DNA of 61,712 bases, from NCBI GenBank assembly GCA_035939775.1, contig DASZFO010000314.1, positions 1 to 61,712 on the forward strand, read 5' to 3'. The translations under genes and the position numbers were made by a program. Source of the DNA: Pirellulales bacterium. Lineage in GTDB: Bacteria; Planctomycetota; Planctomycetia; Pirellulales; DATAWG01. Positions 34,500 through 42,809 of this stretch are shown here, piece by piece (positions within the stretch are counted from its first letter, which is position 1; every line of letters begins with the position of its first letter). The notes under the pieces were generated by a model, which was not told the DNA's origin, ran no database searches, and saw nothing but the letters and a program-made list of their open reading frames with translations.

Positions 34500-36476
34500 A
34501 TGAAGTCGGATGAACCCAATTTCGCGGGGCTGCGCGTCGCCGCATTCGAAAGCCGGCGAGCGGAGGAAATGGCTGCCCTCATTTCGCGGATGGGGGGCGC
34601 GCCGTCGATCAGCCCGTCGATGCGCGAAGTGGCGCTGGAGCGCAATCCCGAGGCGATCGATTTTGCCAACCGGCTGCTGACCGGACAGGTCGATGGGATC
34701 ATCTTCATGACGGGCGTCGGCGTGCGGCATCTCATCGGCCAGGTCGAGCGGCACGTCAATCGAAAGCGGTTTCTGGAAGCGATCTCCGACGTGGTCACAA
34801 TCGCTCGCGGCCCGAAGCCGACCGCCGTGCTCAAGGAATTCGGCCTCACTCCGACTCATCGCACCGAGGAGCCGAACACGTGGCGCGAGGTGTTGGCCGT
34901 GATTGACCAGCGCGCGCCGGTAGCCAACCAAACGGTAGCGCTCGTGGAATATGGCCAACCGAATACGAGCCTCGTCGCCGGCTTGGAGGCGCGCGGGGCG
35001 ATCGTCCTCAAGCTCAAGGTCTACCGCTGGGATTTGCCCGAGGACACCGGCCCGCTCGAGAACAACATCCGGGCCATCGCTGACGGTTTGATCGATGTCG
35101 CGCTCTTCACGTCCAGTCATCAGGTGACGAACTTGTTGCTGATGGCCGAGCGGCTGGGGCTGACCGATTCGCTGCGATTCGGCTTGTCGCAAGCGGTGAT
35201 CGCTTCGATCGGTCCCGACACGAGCGAGACGTTGCGGCAATATGGATTTTCCGTCGATCTGGAGCCGGAACATTCCGGCATGGGGCAGTTGGTCGTGGCC
35301 GCGTCGCGCTCGGGCGAACTGCTAACGCGCAAACGCCGCAAGGCGATTTTCAACGTGCCGCTGGCATCTGCGACCGGGCCGGTCGGAAATCCGATTGTCT
35401 CCGAGCCGGGCGTGTCGCTCGCGCCGCGCGGTCAGGGGCAGCCATGGTATGACAGCCCGTTTATGAAGGCCTGCCGACTCGAACCGACCGAACGCACACC
35501 CGTTTGGCTGATGCGTCAGGCCGGGCGCTATCTGCCGGAGTATCGCGCGATCCGCGAGAAGACCTCGTTCCTCGAGCTGTGCAAGAATCCCGCGTTGTGC
35601 GCCGAGGTGATGATCGCGGCGGTGCGGCGGCTCGGCGTGGATGCGGCGATCATCTTTGCCGATCTGCTGCCGATTCTGGAACCGATGGGAATGGAACTGG
35701 AATTCACGCGCGGCGAAGGCCCGGTGATTCACAATCCGGTGCGCGAATCGCGCGACGTCGATCGCGTGCTGGAACTCGATGGCGTGGCATCGCTCGAGTT
35801 CGTGATGGAGGCGGTTCGGCTCACTCGGGCCGGCTTGTCGCCGGAGATTCCGCTGTTGGGCTTCGCCGGAGCGCCGTTCACACTCGCCAGCTACGTGATC
35901 GAAGGAGGAGCCAGCCGCAACTACCTGCATACCAAGACGCTGATGCATCGAGACGCCGGCGCGTGGAGCGCGCTGATGAGCCGGCTGGTGCGAGCGACGA
36001 CACGCTACTTGAATGCCCAAATTGCCGCCGGTGCCCAGGCGGTCCAATTGTTCGACAGTTGGGTCGGCTGCCTCGGTCCGGATGACTACCGGCAGCATGT
36101 CTTGCCGCACACGAAGGCCGTGATCGATGGCATTCAGGCCGGCGTGCCGGTAATCAACTTCGCCACCGGCAACCCAGCCCTCTTGCCGCTGCTCTCAGAG
36201 GCGGGCGGCCAGGTGATCGGCGCCGATTGGCGGATCGAACTCAACGACGCCTGGCGCGCGATCGGCGCGAACAAAGCCATCCAAGGAAATCTCGACCCGG
36301 CGGTGCTCCTGGCCGACCGCAGCGAGATTCGCCGTCGCGCGGAACACGTCCTCCGTCAAGCCGCCGGCCGCCCAGGCCACATCTTCAACCTCGGCCACGG
36401 CGTGCTCCCGCAAACGCCGCCGGATAACGCGATCGCACTCGTCGACGCGGTGCATGAGTTCAGCGCACGGGCGTAA
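34500..36476 (+). CDS. hemDE: Fused uroporphyrinogen-III synthase / uroporphyrinogen decarboxylase (HemD-HemE)
   Basis: This 658-residue protein joins two consecutive steps of tetrapyrrole synthesis. Residues about 1-275 look like uroporphyrinogen-III synthase (LRVAAFESRRAEEMAALISR, GIIFMTGVGVRHLI, DVALFTSSHQVTNLL), which closes and inverts the ring of hydroxymethylbilane. Residues about 305-655 are HemE: PVWLMRQAGRYLPEYR (the invariant active-site segment), FADLLPILEPMGM, GFAGAPFTLASYVIEGG and LFDSWVGCL. HemE decarboxylates uroporphyrinogen to coproporphyrinogen. A linker separates the two. A fusion allows transfer of the unstable intermediate between sites. It is a single gene with no other hem gene in the window. 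Confidence 0.9.
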   Translation: MKSDEPNFAGLRVAAFESRRAEEMAALISRMGGAPSISPSMREVALERNPEAIDFANRLLTGQVDGIIFMTGVGVRHLIGQVERHVNRKRFLEAISDVVTIARGPKPTAVLKEFGLTPTHRTEEPNTWREVLAVIDQRAPVANQTVALVEYGQPNTSLVAGLEARGAIVLKLKVYRWDLPEDTGPLENNIRAIADGLIDVALFTSSHQVTNLLLMAERLGLTDSLRFGLSQAVIASIGPDTSETLRQYGFSVDLEPEHSGMGQLVVAASRSGELLTRKRRKAIFNVPLASATGPVGNPIVSEPGVSLAPRGQGQPWYDSPFMKACRLEPTERTPVWLMRQAGRYLPEYRAIREKTSFLELCKNPALCAEVMIAAVRRLGVDAAIIFADLLPILEPMGMELEFTRGEGPVIHNPVRESRDVDRVLELDGVASLEFVMEAVRLTRAGLSPEIPLLGFAGAPFTLASYVIEGGASRNYLHTKTLMHRDAGAWSALMSRLVRATTRYLNAQIAAGAQAVQLFDSWVGCLGPDDYRQHVLPHTKAVIDGIQAGVPVINFATGNPALLPLLSEAGGQVIGADWRIELNDAWRAIGANKAIQGNLDPAVLLADRSEIRRRAEHVLRQAAGRPGHIFNLGHGVLPQTPPDNAIALVDAVHEFSARA

Positions 36477-36538
36477 ATCGCTGGGATCTCGTTGATGACA
36501 CATTGTTGCCGATATGTTTCGTAAAGTAAGATGGACCC

Positions 36539-36979
36539 ATGCGAGTCTACTTGGATGTCTGCTGCCTTCAGCGACCGCTTGATGACCGCTCGCAATTACG
36601 CATCAACATCGAGGCGGAAGCCGTCCTTGCGATTTTGCGCTTGGTTGGATCGGGCGGGATAGAATTGATATCGTCAGAGGTCGTCCAATTCGAGGTGGAT
36701 CGAATTCCGCACACCGAACGGAAGCGGCGTGTCGGCGACGTTTTGAGCTTGGCTAGTCGCGTTGTAGAGTTGAGCGACGAAATCGAGGCTCTCGCCGAGT
36801 CGCTCGTGAAAGCTGGCCTGAAACCATTGGACGCATTACACATCGCATCAGCGTCCGCGACGAAAACTGATTACTTTTGCACGTGCGACGACGGACTGAT
36901 CAAGAAAAGCAAACAGTTGAAGTGGCTCGCCACGATAATCGTGTCCCCGGTTGAACTGCTTGTGGAGATCGCGCCATGA
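36539..36979 (+). CDS. PIN-domain protein, likely toxin
   Basis: This 146-residue protein starts MRVYLDVCCLQRPLDDRSQL, with Asp6 as the first acidic ligand of a PIN domain. LKPLDALHIASA carries the Asp of the second motif, and DYFCTCDDGLIKKSKQ carries another acidic pair. It should be an RNase-type nuclease. Its stop overlaps the ATG of a 68-residue gene by 4 bases (ATGA), so the partner comes second, the reverse of the usual VapB-VapC order. A promoter-like TTGTTG and TAAGAT pair lies so close that the transcript may start at or near the ATG. Confidence 0.7.
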   Translation: MRVYLDVCCLQRPLDDRSQLRINIEAEAVLAILRLVGSGGIELISSEVVQFEVDRIPHTERKRRVGDVLSLASRVVELSDEIEALAESLVKAGLKPLDALHIASASATKTDYFCTCDDGLIKKSKQLKWLATIIVSPVELLVEIAP

Positions 36980-37182
36980 CCCCCGTAATACGGCCGTTAG
37001 CTGAAGTAAATCAGCAGGCCACCGATATCCTGGTCCGTGAGATTGGCGTAGTGGATACATTGCGCTTTCTCAGTCAATTTCAGACCGGCTCCGGGAACTA
37101 CACCAAGGAGCGCGCACAATTGTTCGATAACTTGTCGCTCGACGAGATCGCCACGGAGATCAAGGCGAAGAGAAAGCGCTGA
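36976..37182 (+). CDS. Small partner of the PIN protein
   Basis: This 68-residue protein is coupled to the PIN gene by an ATGA overlap. It is helical and charged (PLAEVNQQATDILVREIG, then ERAQLFDNLSLDEIATEIK). The position suggests an antitoxin or an accessory factor, but no antitoxin family motif was recognised. Confidence 0.55.
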   Translation: MTPVIRPLAEVNQQATDILVREIGVVDTLRFLSQFQTGSGNYTKERAQLFDNLSLDEIATEIKAKRKR

Positions 37183-37266
37183 TGATTGTTGATTCCTGGC
37201 TCACTACGCCGCGAGATCAACTGATGCGGTGCGGCCATATCCCCTGAACTGAGAGGATTTGGTGCT

Positions 37267-37716
37267 ATGAGAACAATTCGACAAGTTGATTTTTGTCTTC
37301 CATTGCTGTTAGAAATTGCAATCCGCAATGGGCGGATCGAGGTGGATCGCCGTAGCTCAGACCTGAACGATGTTACCGCCTAACTTGAAAAACTCCTCGG
37401 AACCAACTCGCAGAACTGGGGAACGACGAAAAACGGACAAGACAAGTTTCGCAACTGGATAGAATGGGCCAGAAAAAAGTTGCGGGAGGCCGGCTTACTT
37501 ACTGGTTTCAGCAGGGTAGACTGGCGCATCACCAAGTCAGGCTATGATCGTCTAGGCGAATTGGTCAAGAGCCATCTTTGCGCTCTCCTTGACAACGAGA
37601 AAGACAGAGCAGACAGAAACCTCTTTGATATTGTCGAATGCTGCGATTTTTGCCGTTTCAACCAAGCTCTCCGATTGTTGGACGCAAGCGAACTCCAGTC
37701 GGTCGTTCATAACTAA
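37267..37716 (+). pseudogene. Mrr-N-like winged-helix gene with in-frame stop
   Basis: Starting at ATG 37267, preceded by GAGGAT, the frame encodes about 38 residues, stops at TAA 37381-37383 and then stays open to 37716 in the same frame. The part after the stop has WARKKLREAGLLTGFSRVDWRITKSGYDRL, the winged-helix pattern seen in the N-terminal domain of Mrr-type restriction proteins. The catalytic domain is absent. One point mutation would restore a 149-residue protein. Codon use and lower GC than the neighbours suggest transfer from elsewhere. Confidence 0.5.
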
Positions 37717-37893
37717 TCGACGCCGTATGAAATGTTCTTGGCGGCCATCGACCGGATTTCTGACGACCAGCTCGCAGATTTCTTGCTGCGTCGTATGAGG
37801 ATCTCGGCGACTGGCTGCGATCGAATAAAGCTCAACTGGTCCCGGCCGCCTCCGACTCGTAGAGTAACTCCGCCATAGTTACTCACGCGATCC

Positions 37894-38913
37894 TCACCAG
37901 CGGAACAGCCCCGTCCCCCAAGCCAGCCCGCCGCCGAAGCCGCTGATCAGCAGATTGCTGCCGGGGTGGATGCGGTCTTGTTGAAGGCATTCGTCGAGAG
38001 CCAGCGGGATGCTGCCGGATGAGGTGTTGCCATAGCGGTCGAGGTTGATCGGCATCTTGGCGGGGTCGATCTTGAGTTCCTCGGCCACCGCGTCGAGGAT
38101 GCGGGCGTTGGCTTGGTGCAGCAGAAACAGATCGACGTCGCCGATCGTCATCTTCGCGGCGCTGAGCACCTCGCGAATGCTGTAGGCGAGCAGGCGCACG
38201 GCCCACTTGAACACGGGCTTGCCGTACATCTTGAGGTATTGCAATCGCTGTTCGACCCGCTCGGCGCTCGCCGGCAGCCGCGAGCCGCCCATCGGGCAAT
38301 TGAGCAGATCGAAGCCCGAGCCGTCGGCCCCCATCGCATAGGCGGCGAAGCCTTGCGTCGGCTGGCCGGCCGCCAGCAGCACGGCGCCGGCGCCGTCGCC
38401 GAAGAGCGGATACGTCTTCACGTCTTGGGGATCGATCACGCGCGAGTTGCAATCGGCCCCGATCGCCAAAGCCAACTTGCTGCACCCGGTGGCGACGAAT
38501 TGCATCGCCGTGGCCAGGGCGTAAAAGAAGCCCGCGCATGCCGCCTGCACATCCATCGCGGGAGCGCAGATTCCCATCTTATGTTGCACCAGGCAAGCCG
38601 TCGCGGGCATCGTCATATCGGGCGTGAAAGTGCCGAGCACGATCAGATCGATGTCGTCCTTTGCGAGGCCGGCCCGCGCGATACAGCGCTCGGCGGCGAT
38701 CGCCGCTAAATCGCTCGTGGCCATCTCGGGGGGCGCGTGCCGCCGCTCGTGAATGCCGGTGCGGCGAAGTATCCATTCCGGGTCGCAACCGAAGTGGACC
38801 AGGTCTTCGTTCCGGACGATTTTCTCGGGAACGTAGCTTCCAACTCCGACGACCCGAACGCCGGTTAGTCGCCGCACAGGAGCATGCAGGTTCTGCTCTG
38901 AGAAATCAGTCAT
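37894..38913 (-). CDS. fabH: Beta-ketoacyl-ACP synthase III
   Basis: This 339-residue KAS III-type condensing enzyme has DVQAACAGFFYALATA with the catalytic Cys, LLHQANARILDAV with the catalytic His, and RYGNTSSGSIPLAL with the Asn. The N-terminal VRVVGVGSYVPEKIVRNEDL matches FabH. It condenses acetyl-CoA or another acyl-CoA with malonyl-ACP to start fatty-acid synthesis. A broader role in secondary metabolite priming is possible because no other fab gene is nearby. The Gfo/Idh/MocA gene precedes it by 9 bp on the same strand, so the two are probably co-transcribed. Confidence 0.9.
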   Translation of the reverse strand: MTDFSEQNLHAPVRRLTGVRVVGVGSYVPEKIVRNEDLVHFGCDPEWILRRTGIHERRHAPPEMATSDLAAIAAERCIARAGLAKDDIDLIVLGTFTPDMTMPATACLVQHKMGICAPAMDVQAACAGFFYALATAMQFVATGCSKLALAIGADCNSRVIDPQDVKTYPLFGDGAGAVLLAAGQPTQGFAAYAMGADGSGFDLLNCPMGGSRLPASAERVEQRLQYLKMYGKPVFKWAVRLLAYSIREVLSAAKMTIGDVDLFLLHQANARILDAVAEELKIDPAKMPINLDRYGNTSSGSIPLALDECLQQDRIHPGSNLLISGFGGGLAWGTGLFRW

Positions 38914-38922
38914 GCTCGTTCT

Positions 38923-40035
38923 TCATTCTGCATTCAGTTCGACCCAAGCTCGGCTTTCAAACGACTGGATCACTGCGTCAGCGACAATTTGAGCATTCAG
39001 GCCATCGACGAAGCTCGGCACCGCCGGCCGCCGCTCGACGATTGCCGAGATAAACTCCCACATTAAATCATAGCGGAACACGGTGGCCGGCTCGCCGACC
39101 GCCGGGTCTCTCGGACTGCCGGCCGGTTTGAGAAACTCCTTCGGCACTTCGATCGGCGCCAGATCGCTGCCCGTCTTCCCCAACAGTATCGTATTCGGCT
39201 GATGCAGTTGATAAACGGCCGAACCTTCCGAGCCGTTGATCTCGGCCCACTCGTGGCCAAAGCCGCCGCGGCCGTAGCCCTTGGCCAGCGTCGTTCCCTC
39301 CCAAACGCCGGTCGCTCCACAGGCGAACTCGCCGATCAGGCATGACCAGTCGTCGACGTCCGACGGCGGGCAACTCCGCCCGTCGGGTGTCTTGATGCGC
39401 TCGGCGAACCGAGCCAGCGCACCGCAAACGCGCCGGATTGGGCCGAGTAGGTCCATCGCGAAATCGATGCGGTGGATCGTCATATCATAGAGATCGCCGG
39501 CGCCCGCCGACGATTTGTATTGCCGCCAGCCCCAGCTCGTTTCCGGCCAATCGAGGAATCGCTGGCTGCGAAAGTGCCGGGGCTGGCCGAGCGCGCCGCT
39601 GGCGACCAAGTGCTTGAGATAGCGCATCGCGGGCGCGAAGCGATAGGTGAAGGCCGTCATGTGAACAATGCCCGCGTCGCGCGCGGCGTGGTGCATCTCG
39701 CGCACCTCGCCGGCGTTCAGCCCCAGCGGCTTTTCGCACATGACGTGCTTACCGGCCCGAGCGGCCGCCAGCGCGATCGGCCGGTGGCTGGCGTTGGGGG
39801 TCGCGATCACCAGGGCGTCGATCTCGGGATCATCACTAAGTTCCTCGAATCGCGTCGTGATCTTCTTCAGATCCCACTCGCCGCGCCGCTGTTGCAGCAA
39901 CGATTGGTCCGCATCGCAAGCCGCGACCAGCCGCGCTCGGGGATCGAGCCGCAGGGCCGGCACGTGGTGGTAATCGCAAACGCGTCCGGCGCCAATCAGA
40001 GCGACTCGAACGGGAACGACGGACTCGCGCGACAT
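38923..40035 (-). CDS. Gfo/Idh/MocA family oxidoreductase
   Basis: This 370-residue NAD(P)-dependent oxidoreductase begins with the Rossmann strand VRVALIGAGRVCDYHH. VATPNASHRPIALAAARAGKHVMCEKPLGLNAGE follows in pieces, with the EKP motif. The C-terminal domain carries YDMTIHRIDFAMDLLG with the conserved His-x3-D. Such enzymes oxidise or reduce sugars, inositols or related molecules. The start at MSRESVVPVRV is chosen because the longer upstream frame runs into repeat copy 3. fabH follows closely. The substrate is unknown. Confidence 0.85.
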   Translation of the reverse strand: MSRESVVPVRVALIGAGRVCDYHHVPALRLDPRARLVAACDADQSLLQQRRGEWDLKKITTRFEELSDDPEIDALVIATPNASHRPIALAAARAGKHVMCEKPLGLNAGEVREMHHAARDAGIVHMTAFTYRFAPAMRYLKHLVASGALGQPRHFRSQRFLDWPETSWGWRQYKSSAGAGDLYDMTIHRIDFAMDLLGPIRRVCGALARFAERIKTPDGRSCPPSDVDDWSCLIGEFACGATGVWEGTTLAKGYGRGGFGHEWAEINGSEGSAVYQLHQPNTILLGKTGSDLAPIEVPKEFLKPAGSPRDPAVGEPATVFRYDLMWEFISAIVERRPAVPSFVDGLNAQIVADAVIQSFESRAWVELNAE

Positions 40036-40076
40036 ATCGTCAAGAAAACCTGGCGGGCCAATGTTAAAGCTCGTCG

Positions 40077-40177
40077 GAACGCCTAACAAAATCCGGCTGG
40101 GAGAAGGGGACAGTCCCCGTTTTGCTCCGCGGACTGCGCAAAAAGGGGACAGTGCCCGCCGGATTTGTTAGGCGTTC
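40077..40177. repeat. GGGGACTGTCCCC palindromic repeat, copy 3
   Basis: Long arms GAACGCCTAACAAAATCCGG (40077-40096) and CCGGATTTGTTAGGCGTTC (40159-40177) enclose GGGGACAGTCCCC and GGGGACAGTGCCC. The reverse complement of its GGCTGGGAGAA flank equals TTCTCCCAGCC of copy 1, so copies 1 and 3 form one subfamily. It lies upstream of the oxidoreductase gene. Confidence 0.9.
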
Positions 40178-40433
40178 TAAGTTACGTGTTTTCGCGGCCC
40201 TCGACAAGAGCGGCCGAGCGCCGTTTCGCGCTTCGACTTGCACTCTCCCAATTCGGCTGCCCCCCGACGAACAGGCAAAAACGCTAGTTTTTTCCGGGGC
40301 AGGCGGCTATGCTGAAACGGTGAGGCGGCACGACGGAAGAGGCATCTTCGGGCTGCTCGTTTGTCGCAGCCGTTGCGCCCGCCAGCGACTTTCCTCTCCA
40401 AAACCTCTCGGAAAAAAGGCAAAGGGTGTTCAT

Positions 40434-41324
40434 ATGGCCGCGCGTTCATGGTTTGGATTGGTTGTGGCGTTGACCTGGGCGGCGGTGATTTCGTCCGCGG
40501 CGCAGGCGCAGCAAATCGGCGGCGGTTACAGTTTGCGCCCCAACAAACAACAGCAGCAACAACAGCAACAATTGAAGCAAGAATTGCGCGGCAAAGGAGA
40601 AGTTGAAGCCGTCGGAAATGGCGTTTTCAAAGCGGTGCTGGATGGCGATCCTTGGCTCATCAAACTTGAAAAAAACGCGAAAGTGATGGTGAAGGGGAGT
40701 GCGACCGCCGATTTCCTCATGCCGGGGTTGTTCGTCAAATTCAAAGGGGACATCGATAAAAAGGGTAAGGCCGCCGAACAGGTGAAGGAGCTGGAAATCT
40801 TCACGCCCAGCGAAAATGACCCGCTTGGCGCCACGCCGACGGGCAACGCTCTTGAAACGTCGGGGGCGAAAAAGGCCCCCTCCGTGGTTCCCAGTCCCTA
40901 CGATATTGCCGGTCGCATTTCGGCGATCAAGAAGGGCGCGATCATCGTGGCCTGCCCCGGTATGACGGTCCATGCCGAGGTCGCTCAGGATGCGAAGATC
41001 AAGGTCAATGTCGCCGATCTGTCGTTCGCCTCGCCGGGCGACAAGATGGAAGTCAAAGGCTGGTTTCTGAAGGGACGGGAACAAAACGCATACGCCTCCG
41101 AGGTCACGGTCGAAATGGCCAATCCGCTGACCGGGCCAAAGAAGAAGGCCCCGCTGCACGCCGCGAAGTCCGCCGACAAATCGTCGGTCGGCGCCGACGC
41201 CGCCACGACCGATGCCAAGAAACCCGACAAAACTGCCAAGACGCCTGATCCCAAACCGGCCGAGGACAAGAAGCCCGACGACGCCAAGACGGCCGACAAG
41301 GACAAGGCCGATACGACGAAGTAG
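40434..41324 (+). CDS. Secreted protein with poly-Gln tract and Lys/Asp-rich tail
   Basis: This 296-residue protein has a signal peptide (WFGLVVALTWAAVISSAAQA). A run of 8 Gln (KQQQQQQQQLKQ) comes next, then a beta-rich domain with GKGEVEAVGNGVFKAVLDG and VKFKGDIDKKGKAAEQVKEL. A second similar domain follows (IAGRISAIKKGAIIVACPG, KINVADLSFASPGDKMEVKG). The tail is Lys/Asp/Pro/Ala-rich. The two halves may be repeats of one OB-like or small barrel domain. No family was recognised. AAAGG lies upstream of the ATG. Confidence 0.65.
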   Translation: MAARSWFGLVVALTWAAVISSAAQAQQIGGGYSLRPNKQQQQQQQQLKQELRGKGEVEAVGNGVFKAVLDGDPWLIKLEKNAKVMVKGSATADFLMPGLFVKFKGDIDKKGKAAEQVKELEIFTPSENDPLGATPTGNALETSGAKKAPSVVPSPYDIAGRISAIKKGAIIVACPGMTVHAEVAQDAKIKVNVADLSFASPGDKMEVKGWFLKGREQNAYASEVTVEMANPLTGPKKKAPLHAAKSADKSSVGADAATTDAKKPDKTAKTPDPKPAEDKKPDDAKTADKDKADTTK

Positions 41325-41555
41325 CGACTGGGAAACACTTATGCAGTGTGCCACTGGCCAGCAACGTCGGCCATTGCCGGCTTGCGGCTTCGGCCCACTG
41401 GTCTGGAAATTCTTTTTCAGACCGGCGCGCCCCTGTTTTCGGACGGCTGCCCAGGCACTGGCCGACTGCGCTGGCCAGGGCCACACCCGCTCGGCCAATG
41501 CCAAACGCACTTGGCCAGATGCCACGCACGCTCGCTCGGCGTCACATCCGGTCGC

Positions 41556-41921
41556 CTACCACGGTCCGCGAATGGGATACACGCCGAACTGTGTCGTGTC
41601 GCTGGGCCACGCTGGCGTTGGCAGGAAGCCGTTGCCTACATAGCCGATCGGCCCCGGATAGGGCCTTCCAAATTGATGGTAGATCGGCACGACGCGCTTG
41701 CCGCCGACGCCCCAATGGTATTCGGTCTTGAACGCGGCGGTTGGCGGCACGACCAGCGCGATCGGCTCGCCGTACTCCGCGTCGGCATATGGACCATGCC
41801 ACGGCATATAGAGACTGTGCCGGTAGATGTATGGAAAGGGAACCTCGGCCGACGACATGCCCGTCAGGCCGCACAGCGAGAGAGCAACCGCGGCGACGCC
41901 GCAAAGCAGTAGCTTCTTCAT
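41556..41921 (-). CDS. Small secreted Tyr/Pro/Gly-rich protein
   Basis: This 121-residue protein has a signal peptide (MKKLLLCGVAAVALSLCGLTG). The mature part is rich in Tyr, Pro and Gly: FPYIYRHSLYMPWHGPYADA, YHWGVGGKRVVPIYHQFGRP. AGGAACG precedes the ATG. The composition is like that of the neighbouring 113-residue protein. A structural or surface role is inferred; no family is known. Confidence 0.65.
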   Translation of the reverse strand: MKKLLLCGVAAVALSLCGLTGMSSAEVPFPYIYRHSLYMPWHGPYADAEYGEPIALVVPPTAAFKTEYHWGVGGKRVVPIYHQFGRPYPGPIGYVGNGFLPTPAWPSDTTQFGVYPIRGPW

Positions 41922-41964
41922 GGGACGTTCCTAGGTTTCGTACTTTTTACTTCGTACTTTGAAT

Positions 41965-42306
41965 TCAGTACCACCACACGTGGGTCTTAGTGACCGGTGC
42001 GTACGGACCATTGGGCGTGTAGTACACGCGCTTGTGCGGGTAGAGGAATTCCTGCGGCAACAGTGGTTGGTAGGTAATGTAGGTGTGTCCCACCAAGGGC
42101 GGCACCGGCCGCGGCGAAACATACAACTGCGCGCCCATCGCGCCGGCACAACCGCAGGTGACCGGTGCGACGTAGTAGTTGTAGAACAGGTCCGGCGTGA
42201 ACCCGCGGCTGCAATAGTCCTGGGCCGACGCCGTGCGGGCGCCCAGCCAATTCAAGGCGACGATTACCGCCACCGCGCTGACCGACGAACGAAGCAATTT
42301 GAGCAT
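41965..42306 (-). CDS. Small secreted Tyr/Pro-rich protein
   Basis: This 113-residue protein begins MLKLLRSSVSAVAVIVALNW, a signal peptide with AGGAG upstream. The mature part has CSRGFTPDLFYNYYVAPVTCGC, four Cys in total, and YKRVYYTPNGPYAPVTKTHVWWY-like sequence. It shares a Pro/Tyr-rich style with the next gene on the same strand. The two are 43 bp apart and probably co-transcribed. Confidence 0.65.
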   Translation of the reverse strand: MLKLLRSSVSAVAVIVALNWLGARTASAQDYCSRGFTPDLFYNYYVAPVTCGCAGAMGAQLYVSPRPVPPLVGHTYITYQPLLPQEFLYPHKRVYYTPNGPYAPVTKTHVWWY

Positions 42307-42809
42307 GGGTCTAGCTCCTCTTTCAGGCATATATCCAAGTCGGGCGCCGCGAGCTTTCTGCTCATCGCTGCCCGAACCAACGCATCCGTCCATGTGTGTC
42401 TCGACCTGTGCCGGTGAGGCCGGTGAATCTTTATGTGCGGGATATGCCAGATCGTCCTAGAGTGCCGGGATTGACGATCGGGACGGTCTAGCGGAGTGCC
42501 GGATAACCGTTATAATTGGCAAAGTTGCCGTAGTTGTAATCTCTTATCTCTTTGTAGCCATGAGAGTTGCGCTCAGACGTTGGCAGTCGGCCGGCAATGC
42601 TCGGCAGCGGCTTGGCGCTAACGCGATCCTCGCCAACGGCATCCTCAAAATACTGAACATTTGTTATCAACCAGAATGGTCCGGCGGATCGGCGTTGCCT
42701 CACGCCAATCCGACGGGCTACATTGGCATCGCACTAGTGAACGCGGCATCTGGCCGCGTGAGTTCAAGCACCGGGACACCGCTTCTACCTCCAAACTGGA
42801 GTTCGCACC
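42307..42809. other. Gene-free stretch upstream of topoisomerase VI
   Basis: About 500 bp separate the divergent small secreted gene and the topoisomerase VI B gene. TATAAT occurs at 42511-42516 without a good -35 at the right distance. A minus-strand frame ending near 42488 has no support. Nothing else was recognised. Confidence 0.4.

Noticed and set aside
37717-37893. Short plus-strand frame reading MFLAAIDRISDDQLADFLLRR
   Set aside because: It is brief, lacks a start signal and could not be linked to a family. It may be part of a decayed gene, but evidence is too thin.
40540-40575. CAA/CAG run as a microsatellite of interest
   Set aside because: It is a short poly-Gln tract inside a secreted protein gene and is readily explained by coding sequence.
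41325-41555. GGCCA-rich stretch (TGGCCAG units) as a tandem repeat
   Set aside because: The units are irregular and no period could be defined. It may be a degenerate palindromic element.
42488-42703. Minus-strand frame of 71 residues ending YNYGNFANYNGYPALR
   Set aside because: It has no ribosome binding site, signal peptide or family, and its first half is unlike its Tyr/Asn-rich end. It may be a relic, but there is not enough support.
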